Positions 24,135-36,469 of a stretch of DNA of 64,000 bases are shown piece after piece. Below the pieces are notes generated by a model, which ran no database searches, was not told the origin of the DNA, and saw only the letters and a list, made by a program, of their open reading frames with translations. A program made the position numbers and the translations under genes. Position 1 is the stretch's first letter, and the number at the start of each line of letters is the position of its first letter. This DNA comes from Danio rerio (Eukaryota; Chordata; Actinopteri; Cypriniformes; Danionidae), in contig NC_133179.1 in NCBI RefSeq assembly GCF_049306965.1, forward strand, positions 14,051,501 to 14,115,500, read 5' to 3'.

Positions 24135-26816
24135 TCATGAAACATCATGACTCTCCTCAGTCAGAATTTTCCGGAATCCTTTTCCTTGCATGTAGGAATG
24201 GAGAGTTTTCAGCTCATCCATGACCCTCTCCTGGACATGCACAGTACTGACCTTTAAATTAAGCAGATAGAGTTAGTAAGAATGCGCAATGAGAGGTCTT
24301 ATGAGTCGTTCAGCTAGTTATTACTAATACTTACTTTGTCATGAGCATTCTTCAGTTTTTGCAACTGTATGACTGCAAGCTGATACGGGGTCATGTCTTT
24401 CTGTGAAGTCGGATTGTAGTACGCATATGTGATTTAATCACTTTAAAGTACTGTTATTTGCAAACATTGAACATTTATTTGAAATATTTACCATTGTGGG
24501 GACGGCTGTAGATGTATTATTTTGTGTGTCCGCATTGTTATATAGCTTGTTGCATTGATTTTTTTTCTGAAACAAAGAAGTAAAGTTGATTGGTGCAGAC
24601 CAAGTGAACATCCTAAATTTTTATTTAGAAGCTAAACCAATATTTTGCTTCATATTAAAGTAAGATCAAAAATAGTTTAAGGGAATGCTGAAACCTATAG
24701 CCTGAAAAGTATAATGGCTCATGTTAATGCTGCCTCTATAGCAGTGCACAGAAGAAGACTAAAAACAGCTATGTGATTGGCTAAGCTGTGCTCATGTGAC
24801 TAAATTAAGTTTTTTTTCCAGTGGTAAATAATACAGGCATTTTTATCTACTTATATAGTAAAAAAATCTCTGGTTAGTAATTGGTAAGTAATTGCTAGCA
24901 TTGTTAATTAGCATGCTGCTAGAAAGACCAATCAGACAATTCCTTAGCCACTATAAATACCTTAAGTTCCATTTAACAGTCATCTTTGTTTTAAATAAAC
25001 CCCCTTTCCACCCCGACTCTTCCTCCTTTCCTAGATGGGTGGCACGGTGGCCCAGTGGTTAGCACTGTTGCCTCACAGCAAGAACGTCACTGGTTCTAGT
25101 CCTTACCAAGCCAGCCGACGTTTCTGTGCGGAGTTTACACGTTCTCCCCGTGCACACGTGGGTTTCCCCTTTCCCCGGGTTCCCCGGTTTCCTTCCACTG
25201 TCCAAAAACATGCAACTTAAGTTAATTGACTAATCCAAATCGGCACCATAGAAATGCTCCTAGTAAGAAGTTATCTCTTAAGAGCAATCACCATCTGTTC
25301 ATTAGCTACTCCAGCAAGGTACTTCTCGAGATCTACCTGACACTCCCTTCTACACTGAAACTCCCTTCACGCCTTGCAAATGGAAGGGAGCCCCGCACTC
25401 GAGGATCTTATGAGCTCAGGGCTCTCTCCTGGGACAGCATGCCAAACAGGCTTTATAATCAATCATCAGCTAAGTGTGAACTCTTGAAGCTACAATAAGC
25501 TAACTTTAGCTAAAACAGTTTAGTTAGGTCAATTCTTGAGGTAATACAGCTGTGGCATGCGGACATCAATATAGTATAACATTTGTGATACTGTACAACA
25601 ATAACGACTATTTTTTTTACATTGCTTAAGGGCTATAGGTTTACGGTTAAAGTAGGGGTAGACCTTAATAAAACACAACGTAATGTGTCATTTAATACAT
25701 AAGATAAATAATTCTTCTAAACTTATGACCTGAGCCATATCCCTTCTAGCAACAACCTTCTTGATAGTTGTATCAGTAAAGAAAAGGGTTGTTCTATTGT
25801 ATTTTCTCTCTCTGAGATACAATTACAGCATTCAGTGATACTGTCGTGATACTCAGTGAAACGGTTCATTCAGGAAAATTGAAAGTGCTAACCTTAGAAA
25901 GGCAGTTTTTGAGTTGAAACATAATGTTTATAAGCTCATGATGGTGGTTGATGTTTTCTGTTTGATGGACAGACGACTTCGCCTCCGTTCTAATGAGAAC
26001 ATCTTGAAACAGGTCGATGACCTTTAGCAGGACACAGCTGTGAAGAGTTTTCTGATGGAAGAAAATGATACAGTTCAGTTTACACTCAATTTGATACCAC
26101 CAGAAATGTAGAAAATGTGATAGAATGCCACCAAAAAGTTTCCTGAGGTAATCTGGATTGTGTTTCTGTAGCCACAAGATAATGTAGAAGTGAAATAGAC
26201 ATGCATATGGCAGGTGTAAAAGCATTCTTTATGGTTTGGGATTAGGCCTATATATGACCTTATTAGAGATTTGACTCTTAACATACTTCCCAATTTATCT
26301 GATTTTCAAATATATAATGATTTAGTAACTCATAGAAGTATAATACGATAAGCCATGAATTGACATCCGATAATGCCCTTTACCTTTTTCCGAATTTTGT
26401 CAAAGTAACTGTGCCTCAGGAGGATCTTCTCACCATCTTCAACGATCTGAAGGAATAATTCAAACATTCACCAACTTAAATATTCAAAGTCTTCAGCTAC
26501 TACACTAATCCCAAACATAAACAGCTTTTCTGTATGAGATTATTCCCATGGCCACATCACTTTCACTTTGCCTTTTAGTTTTATAACACTTTGCATGTGA
26601 TCAGTGCGTGATTTAAACTGTAATACTCTATAATTAAGTATGATCATTTGTACTTACCATATCTTTGCTGACATGCTCTACCATTTTCGGCAACAAGCTC
26701 AAATCAAAGCAAGGTTTCTTGATGATGCATTTCACATCTTGGGATATCATCATGCATTCACGTATAGGAATGCTGAGCATTAGGATAAAGTAAAAACACT
26801 GCAGTGCGCTTGCCAT
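24135..26816 (-). CDS. Unnamed IL-10-family-like class II cytokine gene, six exons
   Basis: Predicted secreted helical cytokine of 212 residues that would act through a class II cytokine receptor pair. Exons on the minus strand: 26816-26658, 26446-26384, 26051-25893, 24566-24492, 24400-24335 and 24251-24135 (53, 21, 53, 25, 22 and 38 codons plus stop). Every intron is phase 0 and GT-AG. Exon 1 starts at the first ATG in its frame and encodes a hydrophobic leader (CFYFILMLSIPI). Cysteines at about residues 21, 30 and 36, HSCVLLKVIDLFQDVL at the start of exon 3, and LKNCLSKKKNQC across exons 3-4 mirror the IL-10-family disulfide layout. The last exon (VQERVMDELKTLHSYM) aligns by eye with the final helix of IL-10, IL-26 and IFN-gamma. 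The 63-, 159- and 66-nt exons match IL-10-family sizes; the 75-nt exon 4 is extra. It lies on the far side of ifng1 from il26. I recognise the family, not the member. Alternatives are a diverged il22/il26 duplicate or an early ifng relative. Confidence 0.8.
24957..25495 (+). mobile_element. Composite repeat with a DANA-like SINE head, copy 1 (in an intron)
   Basis: Contains a SINE head (ggtggcacggtggcccagtg) at 25036, the SINE middle (cgtgcacacgtgggtttccc), then a non-SINE tail ending with ggacagcatgccaaacaggc and a cagctaagtgtgaactcttg segment. The same head, tail and pyrimidine-rich leader recur at 36470-36955, so the whole is one repeat unit. It sits in the 1.3-kb third intron of the unnamed cytokine gene. 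I cannot name the composite family. Confidence 0.7.
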
Positions 26817-26922
26817 ACTCAGTCCCAGAGTGACAAAATGAAAGTATCTCAACGGTGGTCCGGCTGAGAAACCTGTCTCATTCCTTTTCTTCCTTCTTTT
26901 GCTTCTCTCCGCTTCTCACCTT

Positions 26923-26954
26923 TGTATTTATTCTAGTTTCCTGGTGACGTCAGC
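26923..26954 (-). promoter_or_regulatory. Promoter of the unnamed cytokine gene: TATA-like, NFAT-like and CRE sites
   Basis: On the minus strand the order is a perfect CRE palindrome TGACGTCA (26945-26952), an AGGAAAC NFAT/ETS-like site (26936-26942) and a TATA-like AATAAATA (26925-26932), about 110 bases upstream of the start codon. CRE and NFAT sites close to TATA are known in T-cell cytokine promoters, including mammalian IFNG. If transcription starts near 26895, a 10-codon upstream frame (26881-26849) would lie in the 5' UTR. Confidence 0.55.
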
Positions 26955-26969
26955 AAAGTACTACTCTTT

Positions 26970-29900
26970 GTTCCAAAAAAAGACAGGTGATCATATCAGA
27001 CGGCTGAATAATAGTATAATCCAAGCATTGTATCTCTATCCACTGGGATCATGTGTGGGTTTAGATTGCCACTACAGAACTACTAAGTTTTCTAGTTGCT
27101 TCATGCTTTTCAAGGCAGCTAAAATAAAACAAACGACCACAAAATTGTATCACATCGATATAATGAGGTCATGACATTTGTGCGGCTTGAGGATGTCCCA
27201 GATTCAAAATCTTGAAGCAAACCACAGTCTTGGTCAAGAAAAGTTCATTATGGGTGGCAAAAATGGTGCCATTATAATTATAATTATAAATAAGACAATA
27301 CAAAAAATGTATGCTATATTTGGTTTAACACTCTATGGTTACAATTAAAGAAATAGATAACTAGAGGATAATCAACTATTAAAGTGATAAGTGGTCTCTA
27401 ATGGAAACTTAAGGGGAATTCAAAATCTAGGCCACTTTCCAAAATCATCTCATCTCATTCTTTTTTGTTGTTTTGTTTTTTGAGGTCAGAATCATCAAAG
27501 CTAGCATTCGTTACTTTGTCACGTTATAATAGTAGGGACTTTTTATTTCAACTAAACTTGTTTAATTTTATTTATGTTTGATAATATAATATGATGATTA
27601 AGTCGGAAAGATCTTTTTTTTATCATCACTGAATTTATTTCTTTCATATATTTTAGACAAATTATTAAAGATATGTATAGTGGTTTTGTTCCAGAAGGTA
27701 ACATCTAACATGCATAATTACCTCAAAAATATTTGCAATAAATGTCCAATGAAAGCAAACATAGCAAATCCAACTGCAGTATGATCAAAATATAACAATT
27801 ACGCGTAAACGTGGTGGGAATCCGACTTGAGGTGTGTATGTTATGGCTTCTTATATTGCCTGAAAGTTGTCTTCTTAATTACATGGGTTTGTCACAGAAC
27901 CTGCTTGGTGGAATATCCACATGACGTAGCATAAGCATGCCACAAACTAACGTAACAGCGCTATTACATCATACAAAATGTACAAAAGTAACACGAAGAG
28001 TATTTTTGCATATAAAATGAATGAGTGCTTTGTTAGGACATCGGCAGAGGAAGCACATGGCTAGTTTGTATGATTATACATGATGGAAATAAAACGTCTA
28101 AAAAGTAACAGATAATGTTACTTATAAACATGTTATAGTGTGTTGAAAATCATATTTATGATAAAATAATAACTGAAATTATCCTCCTGACCATATTTCA
28201 GTGAATCCTAACCCATACCTAAACGTAACAGCATGTTACTTACTATAATAAGCCTTAATTTAGATGTTTATCCGAGGCACAAGACATAGTGGATAGTGAG
28301 TTTGATTCATTAATTGATACTAATCAATATGACTCTGAGTTGGCAAATATATTAAATAGAGATATTCATGACTCTTGTCACAAAGAAAACATTATCTTAC
28401 AGGTTTGTCCACATTGTTAGTGCTCACATTATACAAGGAGGCTTGCCTTTAAGTCAAATGTTGTCATCGAAACTTCTAATTATACACTTATTTGTCCATA
28501 AAAAAGAATTATTAAAGATCAGCAGATGGTAAGATGTGTACCTGCGTGTGCAATCCCCACAAAGGGGTGGGGGAGAGGAAGGGGGGGGATTTCCATAGAC
28601 TTATCCTCACTTCATCATTGATACAATTGTTTCTTTGAAATGTGGGTCAGTGTAAACAGGATGCAGTTTGAGCTGCTTAAAGATGAAAGCAATCACACCT
28701 TTGTGAACTGGCACATATAAAACAAACATCATAAGGCTCCTCAGGCTTTATTACATCTTAAAGATGAACGTGTGTGTCTGAAACGTGAGAGTATACAAAT
28801 TATGAGTAATTCATTTCATTTTCCTTCCACTGTGGAAAAAATGAAGCCAAAACGTCTTACACATGGCACTTGTCATTTTGTGCTGATTACGTCATTAGTC
28901 AGTTCGCCTACTTTTTAATGAAAACTATACATTTGCACTTCAGTAACTATATGTGTCTGTGAAAATTAAGGCAATATTTGATAGCTTTAAAACCTAAGCA
29001 TGGTGAAGTTTCTAAGTAGATGATAGTAAATATGATATCAAATTTCCTGCATTGATAATACAGGCATTGGCCCTGAAAGGCAGTGTTAGAAATATGGATT
29101 TTATTGCCAAGTTTTGTATTATCTTGTTTACATTGTAAACTGGTTTAATACTTCAAAAGGCAGTCAAGCATGCATTTAAGCTAGTAGATTTCACAATGTA
29201 AACACCCATGTACTGATTCATTAGTACTTGTGTGACAGTATATATATATATATATATGTGTATGATAATATCAAAAGGGAAAAGTCTCTTGACCTGATGA
29301 TTTGAGTGCTTGTTAATTTGCAAGTATAGAAGCAGTCATGCATCTTGGCTTCAAATTTGTGATTGGATCGCTGAAAATATATGCTAATACTAGGTTAAAC
29401 AGTGTCATAAATAGAGGTAGTGTTATTAGATACAGTATTACCATTTGATTGGACAAACCATAATTTCCCTTCAACGCTGCATCAAATATCGACGCTATAA
29501 GACTTTAACAGTCGCGAAGTGTTCCCATAGCATCGATCGAAGTCCGCTGAAAGGGAACGTCCCAGGTTATCACTGTAAAAATGGTTCTACGGGGGCAACA
29601 AAACGTTGCATCAAGTGTTGACGCAATGGGAACACTTCTTGATTGTTGAATTCCCATATCGTCAATATTTGACACAGTTTTAAAGTTCCCTGAAGGTGAA
29701 CTCTGCAGTTCAGGATGACTCATCCATATGGCACCCATTTTTTTTCCACTAGTGCTCTCTTAAAGCTCACAATTCAAACTAAAACCACAATTTCTTTTCC
29801 CCATATATTCTCAATGATTGAAACCGCAAACACAACTTGTTTACAGAAACAATGCTTGCTTATGTTTCGCTTACATGTTGCTAAAATAAAAAGGTGTTGC

Positions 29901-31454
29901 ATAGCTTTCCCACAGTGGCATATTTCAGCCTTTCATTCCATTCCATTTCTGTGCAATAAGCAATTTTTACTTTATTACTTTCGATATGTTGACATCTTGT
30001 CTGCACCAGACAGAAGCACCAAAGTGCAACATGTCAAGTCAAATCAAACAAAATACATTGCGTTTTCTACATTGGACACATCACACACCACCACCGACAG
30101 TAAACAAATGTCAATTTGGATGCGTCTTGATATATTATGTCTGTAAATGGTCAAATGGTTTTGCAACATTTGCTTTCCAGTGCAGACAAGCTCAATTTAC
30201 ATGCCTAAATAACGCCTGCCTTGTTTGTTTGCTTGTTTGTTAAGCTGCCCACAAGATTACTACATTTAATAAAATATATTAAAAAAATTAAAAATGCCAA
30301 AGCACCTACTCTAAAGCCTTATATTTAAACATATATTCAATAGAGGCCAAAGATGGTATCAATATCAGTGACCACCTGCAGCATGGTCACTAAAAGCAAA
30401 AAACAAACAAATATAAAACTGTGGGCGAGTTCTTAGTGCATTTGTTTAGTCGCACATCTGTGGACGTTCTTCTTACTGTTCACCTGATTAAAGTGAAATT
30501 AACCTGGCTGAAACACACACAAATCCCTTTTCAGTGATTTTTGAAACTGCAGTAAAAGCTGATATATCCTTTAATGGATAGGTTAATGACTTTTAAATCA
30601 ATACAGACATGAATCCTAACCATGATTAGATTCATTATGTTTTCAAAGACATTGAGGAGCAGCAAGAAATCACAGATGCTGTTCAAGTTTTCTCATTCTC
30701 TATCATATAGAAGAGCCATAGTTTGAACGATTACAATTTATCCATAGAGTGCTACATGTACAACATACATATGTTGATACGTTTGGATTAAGTACATTTG
30801 TTGCTGTCTCCAAGTTTGATTGTGATGGTTTGCTCCGCTTATCACAGGACTGTTTTATGTTGGACTGTTGTTATTATTTCAGGGTATATTAAGCAAGAGG
30901 ATCCAGTAAATGTTTGAAACTTTAGTAAAACCAAAGTCAACTTTTTGCCCTATTGAAAGTTTACTAATTCATATAGATTTGATGTTAATGAAAATCATGA
31001 GCAGATAAGAAGCTTGAGATTATTTAATTTACGACATTATTAATTTTATTCTATTAGCGCAATGGATATTTTGCCATAATCTACAGCTTAAATAGCTAGT
31101 GAGACTAGCCAACCACCTTAGCATTAAACTAACATTAAACCTGAATAAACCTGCTTGAAGCGGCACGGAAATTCAGAAAGTCAATTTAAAGAGCTTCTGG
31201 TTTTGTTCCCACTGCTATTCATTGACACGAATAGTGTCGACAAATTAAACAAAAGCCACCCTACTAAACAAGTTCTTGGTTTTCCCCCTGTGAAAAAATA
31301 AGTGTAAAAATTTCCTACTTTTTTAAGGAAGTCGCAGTGAAACCTTAGATGAAAAAATCTGTGTTGTCGTGTACAGTAGTTGCTATAATACACTGCATTG
31401 TGAATGAGATAGGTAGCTTCACCTGCAGTCAAACCAGTTCAATGACATTCTGTA

Positions 31455-31458
<4 letters not shown>
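26970..31458. other. Intergenic between the unnamed cytokine gene and ifng1, no gene seen
   Basis: AT-rich with only small frames. It holds a short TA tract (about 29238-29257), a G-rich patch near 28560-28590, and a region at about 29440-29715 with repeated gggaac/gttccc and gacgct/gcgtca-type words that looks like a fish interspersed repeat I cannot name. No splice-flanked coding pattern was found. Confidence 0.5.

Positions 31459-31534
<76 letters not shown>
31459..31534. repeat. (TG)n microsatellite
   Basis: About 38 uninterrupted TG dinucleotides, followed by T-rich low-complexity sequence to about 31680. Confidence 0.97.
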
Positions 31535-31536
<2 letters not shown>

Positions 31537-32030
31537 TGTGTGGCATCTGGAAACATAATTGTTTCCTTAGAAATTATTTTAATTATCTTTGCCATTTTTG
31601 CAGGTTTTTCCTATTTTTTTTTTATTTTTATTTTTTTTAGCATGAAAAGATTATGTGTTTTTTTTTTTTATTTGTTTGATGTTTGGTTCTTAACACATTG
31701 GCTTTTGCTATGTATTTCCTGATTTTACTGTTTGACTGGGGTAATGGGTTATTTTACTTTCAGTGTGGGTGGCGGTGGCACTTTTATGCTAATGAGACTG
31801 ATGACAAAGTGTTTCAGAGGCTGAGGAAGATGGAGATGTTTCTGTGCCTAGCAAACACATGTCTTGGTTGTATATAGTATAAATATAGTAAAAAGACGGC
31901 CAAAAGTCAAGTTAATCAGCACAAAAATTATTTTAAAAAATGCATTTATTTAGTCATAGACTTTACCAAATTTGAACATGCTTCAAAAAACATGCTTCCA
32001 TTGTCAAAATTTTTCAAATAAATAAGAACA

Positions 32031-32095
32031 AATAAATAATGTCAGTTACAATATTTTCAAGAAACGTATAAAAAATTAATAAATAGAATAAATAA
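32031..32095 (-). promoter_or_regulatory. AU-rich elements in the ifng1 3' UTR
   Basis: On the minus strand, UUAUUUAUU nonamers occur at 32039-32031 and 32095-32087, with another AUUUA near 32083. These mark unstable cytokine mRNAs in vertebrates. A candidate AATAAA poly(A) signal follows at 31950-31945, giving a 3' UTR of roughly 200 bases. Confidence 0.6.
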
Positions 32096-32127
32096 CAAAA
32101 CTAATTTCACACCATTTTAGGCACTGA

Positions 32128-34478
32128 TCAACCTCTATTTAGACTTTTGCTTCTTGATGCTTTAGCCTGCCGTCTCTTGCGTTCTTTATTCTTTAAGTTT
32201 TTCAGGAGTGTTGCTTCTCTATAGACACGCTTCAGCTCAAACAAAGCCTTTCGCTGGACGATCGGGTCGTTTTCCTGCAATTGCAAAGCATTTGATTAGT
32301 GACATGCCTTTGTGATGTTAAAGAGGCATATTTATCTTTTACCTTCTAAGTAAAAAAAAATAAATTCAAACAAGTGCTTTTTCTTTTATAGCATATTACA
32401 TTATGCATTGTAAAAAAAAAAGGTATTTTCAAAAAGCCTAAAACCAAAACCAAACCTTCATTACACGGGTTTAGATGTCAAACTCCTTTTGTGTGGTTAA
32501 CATAGGCAGCCTTTTAACCAAGGTTGCATTCAAACTATAGTGTTAAATCAGTTATATGAAGTAAAAATGTCCTCTATTTTTTAGCTGTGCTAATGCAGAC
32601 TTTGGAATTTTCATTGATGCATTAATACAAATGCATGTAAAAATATGCTTTGGGGAATAAATAAAATGCAAGAAAATAATTATATGTTTAAAAAAATAAA
32701 GCATATTTTGTGTTACTGTATTTTAGAATATATATTTAACATGCATGTCATTTTTCATTATTATATATTATATGTTTCATTATTATATATATTATATATG
32801 TAATGTTTATTTTTCCCCAATTTCTGTTTATTGTAGAGAAGATTTTTTATACACATTTCTAAACATAATAGTTTTAATAACTCATTTCTAATAACTGATT
32901 TATTTTATCTTTGCCATGATGACAGTAAATAATATTTGATTAGATATTTTTCAAGACACTTCTATACAGCTTAAAGTGACATTTAAAGGCTTAACTAGGT
33001 TAATTAGGTTAACTAAGCAGGTTAGGGTAATTAGGCAATTTATTGTATAATGATGGTTTGTTCTGTAGAGTATTGAAAAATATATAGCTTAAAGGGGCTA
33101 AAAATTTTGACCTTAAAATGTTTTTTTTTAAACTCAAAATATTTTTTTAAAACTCAAAATAAAACAAATAAGACTTTCTCCAGAAGAAAAAATATTATCA
33201 GACATACTGTGAAAATGTCCTTGCTCTTAAATATAATTTGGGAAATGTTTAAAAAATTTAAATAAAATCAATAATATATATATATATATATATTGAGTTA
33301 TATTGAGTTATATAATTAATATAGTATTTTTTGAACTAACAACTTTTTCTCAATTCACTTTCCATTGGTATGTGTGGCCTTTCTATATATGTTAGAAAGG
33401 CCATGTCAAGCTATGATGTTCAATACTTTTTGTTGTCAAGTTTGTTTTCACAGAATTTGCAACTATTCTCTCACCTTGATCGCCCATAGCGTTTCTGCAT
33501 ACGTCCTGAGCTCTGCACTCTTGCCTGGAAAGTAGCTTTCTTGCAGCTTTTTCAAATGCTCTTGAACATGTGCCAGCCTCTCCTTTGTAGCTTCATCCAC
33601 GCTGTCATTCTGCATGCGAGTGAATATCCTACTGTATGTGTCCATTACAATGCTCATCAGTAGATTCTGCTCACTTTCCTGCCCCCCAAAGAAAACAACA
33701 AGCTTGACTACACCGCGTGTACAACACAGGAAATGCATAATAGGATGTGTCAAAACAATGTGCCCTTTGGCTCAGAAAGGTAAGGCTTATGCTAACTCAT
33801 ATAGATGCTTAAGGCCTAAATACTAGGCCGTTGTGCTGTTGCACGAGGCTATTTACCTCAAGATTCACCTTTAAATCTTTCAGGATTCGCAGGAAGATGG
33901 GGTGTGCATTATGTAGCTGAGAATCTTCTTTAATCTGGAAGAAATTAAAAGGTCATCGTTTACATAGGTTACTGATTTAGACATCTGGCATCATTTCAAG
34001 ATCACAACTCAATCAGATAAATACGTTTATTGCGATTATCATACCACATCTGAAACTCCACCTACAGACTAGACATGTTTCTCCATGCCCAAAGGTTTCA
34101 GTCTATATGGATGTCAGACTTTACTTCCTGTTTTCTGCCAAACTACCTCTTAACCAATCGCAGTAAAAGTTGACTCGTTTTTAAAGCCAGGATTTCCAAT
34201 CTTGAAGGCCGTATCCCAATCAATACACCTTACTTAAATCTATCTTACTTTCTTATATCTAGAGGATATCTATCTACCAGTTAACCTTATAGATTTACTT
34301 CACTTTCTGTCTGCGATGTGGCGTACGATGGAAATCCAGCCATACTTACATAGTAAGCTTTGAGCTCTTCGATGCTCTTGTCTAGGTTCTCGGGCACACT
34401 GGCTTCACTGTATGTCATCCATCCCGAAAACAGCAAACATACTCCCCAGGCAAAGCCCATCATGTGTTGCGCAATCAT
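32128..34478 (-). CDS. ifng1: Interferon gamma 1 (ifng1, ifng1-2)
   Basis: Type II interferon, a secreted homodimeric cytokine of T and NK cells that activates macrophages through the IFN-gamma receptor and JAK-STAT1. Exons on the minus strand: 34478-34350, 33934-33857, 33678-33475 and 32274-32128 (43, 26, 68 and 48 codons plus stop; 185 residues). Four exons with phase-0 introns are the IFNG pattern. The leader is MIAQHMMGFAWGVCLLFSGW, with likely cleavage near the SEA/SVPEN junction. Exon 3 carries SEQNLLMSIVMDTYSRIF and an NDS glycosylation sequon. Exon 4 holds the IFN-gamma signature (QRKALFELKRVYREATLL) and the basic C-terminal motif KERKRRQAKASR, a nuclear-localisation and receptor-binding feature. 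The ATG at 34478 is the first in frame after the TATA box. The 1.2-kb third intron holds a MITE. The sequence matches zebrafish ifng1 as I remember it. Confidence 0.97.
32806..33260 (-). mobile_element. MITE of the cagt..gtcagaattatt family, partial
   Basis: Shares its body, in the opposite orientation, with the fuller copy at 50241-50680. Examples are taggcaatttattgtataat, gacagtaaataatatttgat and the ctttctccagaag region. The terminal inverted repeats are missing or eroded. It lies in ifng1 intron 3 and is followed by a short TA tract (about 33274-33292). Confidence 0.7.
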
Positions 34479-34609
34479 AGTCCTTTTTAGTTGAAGGCGT
34501 TCGCTAAAGTTAGAGTTGAGCCAAAGTTGCCTTTTCACGCTGTCTCACGACACCCGACCGTTCTCGTGTCCTGACGATGGTCTGAATGCATGTGTTCGAG
34601 TGAATGGGG

Positions 34610-34689
34610 TATTTATAGTTATGTGTGAGAGCAAGCGAGGGAGCTATGATCTAGGTGTGAAGTTGTGTGGCTTTGTTTCCTTTAAATCA
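34610..34689 (-). promoter_or_regulatory. ifng1 promoter: TATA box and shared 21-bp block
   Basis: TATAAATA lies at 34617-34610, 132 bases upstream of the ATG. A block at 34669-34689 (plus-strand core tttgtttcctttaaatca) is identical to 43068-43088 in the ifng1r promoter. Read with the gene it contains AAAGGAAAC, an NFAT-like core. Confidence 0.65.
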
Positions 34690-34699
34690 AAATGCACCA

Positions 34700-36469
34700 T
34701 GATACTGCTCAGCAACATCGGCCCACCACGCATCTTCTCTGTTGGAATCCTGAGGATGTCACTAGGCGGGGCTGTTGGTGGTTTTGTCTTCGGGGATCTT
34801 TTTGGTGATTAAGTGAGGAGTCCTGGGCATGAGATTTGAAGCATGGTTGGACTCTTCAGTGATGCAATTATGCAAAAATGGTTTTCAATAGGGAAGGAAA
34901 TAGTTTATTCTCATCTTACATTTTCAAATATTGACCTTGCACCAAATTCAGCAGCTTTCGAAAAATGTCTAACCTTTTCTTTGCAACATCTGCATGCAGT
35001 GGGATGCAATAAACTGTCCACAGAGCTTCTTATGCATGGACAGCAATAAGAAATTAATAAAGTTTATTTAATTTTAGAGTACTCTTAGGCCTTAAGAGAG
35101 ATTTTTATACAAGCTTATAAAAGGATATAAGCTTATATAATGAATGTTGCATGATTAAGCTTGACTTTTTTTAGTTTTTGTTGGGTTTATCTTTTTTTTT
35201 TTTTTGTGAAAAATATTACAGAAGTGGGCTGAAACACTTTCACTAGAAGTTCCTTAGAATCACACATATGATCTGGCAAACCCTGGGCAACATTTGTAGA
35301 TAAGTAGATAAAGAAGAACTTTCTCATGGCTGAAAGAACTGAGTTCTACTGTTGCTCATCATGAGATGTTGCATTTGAGGTTTTAACACTTCATCAGCTC
35401 ATTTCTGCCGAGAGAGAGAGAGAGAGAGAGTGACAGAGAAAGATAATGAAAGGCAGACAAAAGTGATGTGTAGTGTGAGACATGTACGCTTCACAAAGGG
35501 AAACTACTTTTCTTATAATGTCAGCTGAGATGATACTGCATTATTTCTACAGTATGTAGGAATATGTATCTAGGGAGGCTATCTGTTATCTGAGGAGGTG
35601 GCTGCACTTATCATTGGTTTGATGAAATGTCACTATTGAGATCCTCGAAACCACTACATTTTGGTTAGACCAAAAATGTGAATCATTGCGAATGCATTTA
35701 CATCCATACGTAATAAGTAGGAAAAGGGTGATTTGAATTCCTAACAGGTGCCACTTGATCACTCCAAACCTCAGTGTCGGAGGTATGTCTCATTTTCCAG
35801 TTGAGTGTTGCCGCCATGGTTGATTTTCCGCGGCTGTGGTTGTAGAGAGGTGTTACCCTAGACTCCTCTATATACATCATTCAAACCACGTGGAAACCCA
35901 AAAGGATATTCTTTCTGCGAACTGCTTACTTTTAATTTTTGAGGAGTTTCGTTGTCTTTTATCGTCAGCTCAAAATTCTATATTTTGCCAAATAGGCCTA
36001 TTGAAAATGTAATAGGATTTAATCTCTTATTCTAAACTACTAAGAGAATGAAGTTATAATACTTAAATTATATGTCACTGCCTGAAGTCATTATAATAGG
36101 AGTTCTTGTACATATATTCTAAGGCGCTGCTAAAGAAACTTCTATGAACTACAATTATTGTATAATCAAGATAGATTTCTAACAAAAATTTCTAAAGGTT
36201 AAAGCAAAAATAAGTAGAAAATTAAAAGTTAGAGTTCAGGCCCTTATGTTAAATGACTTTAGCACATCTGTGACCACAGAATAGCAAAACAACACATGAT
36301 GCAGGAAGAGAACAGCAATTTACAAGCGATTTGGCTGTCTGCACCAAGTGAAGTTTAATTTTAAACTAATTTCGAGGGGAGCTTGTGTTCATGATTGACC
36401 CAGATGGTCCACATTAGCTAATCATGATCCTCCAATCAAAGGATCCCAAGTCACTATATATATCCTCAT
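34700..36469. other. ifng1 upstream region, no gene seen
   Basis: No supported gene. A (GA)10 tract lies at 35410-35430. The remainder is AT-rich with short frames only. Confidence 0.5.

Noticed and set aside
26075-26293. Minus-strand frame overlapping the unnamed gene's intron 2
   Set aside because: Intronic shadow; the splice-consistent exon 3 is in another frame and ends at 26051.
31349-31722. Cys-Val repeat proteins
   Set aside because: Translation of a TG microsatellite in different frames.
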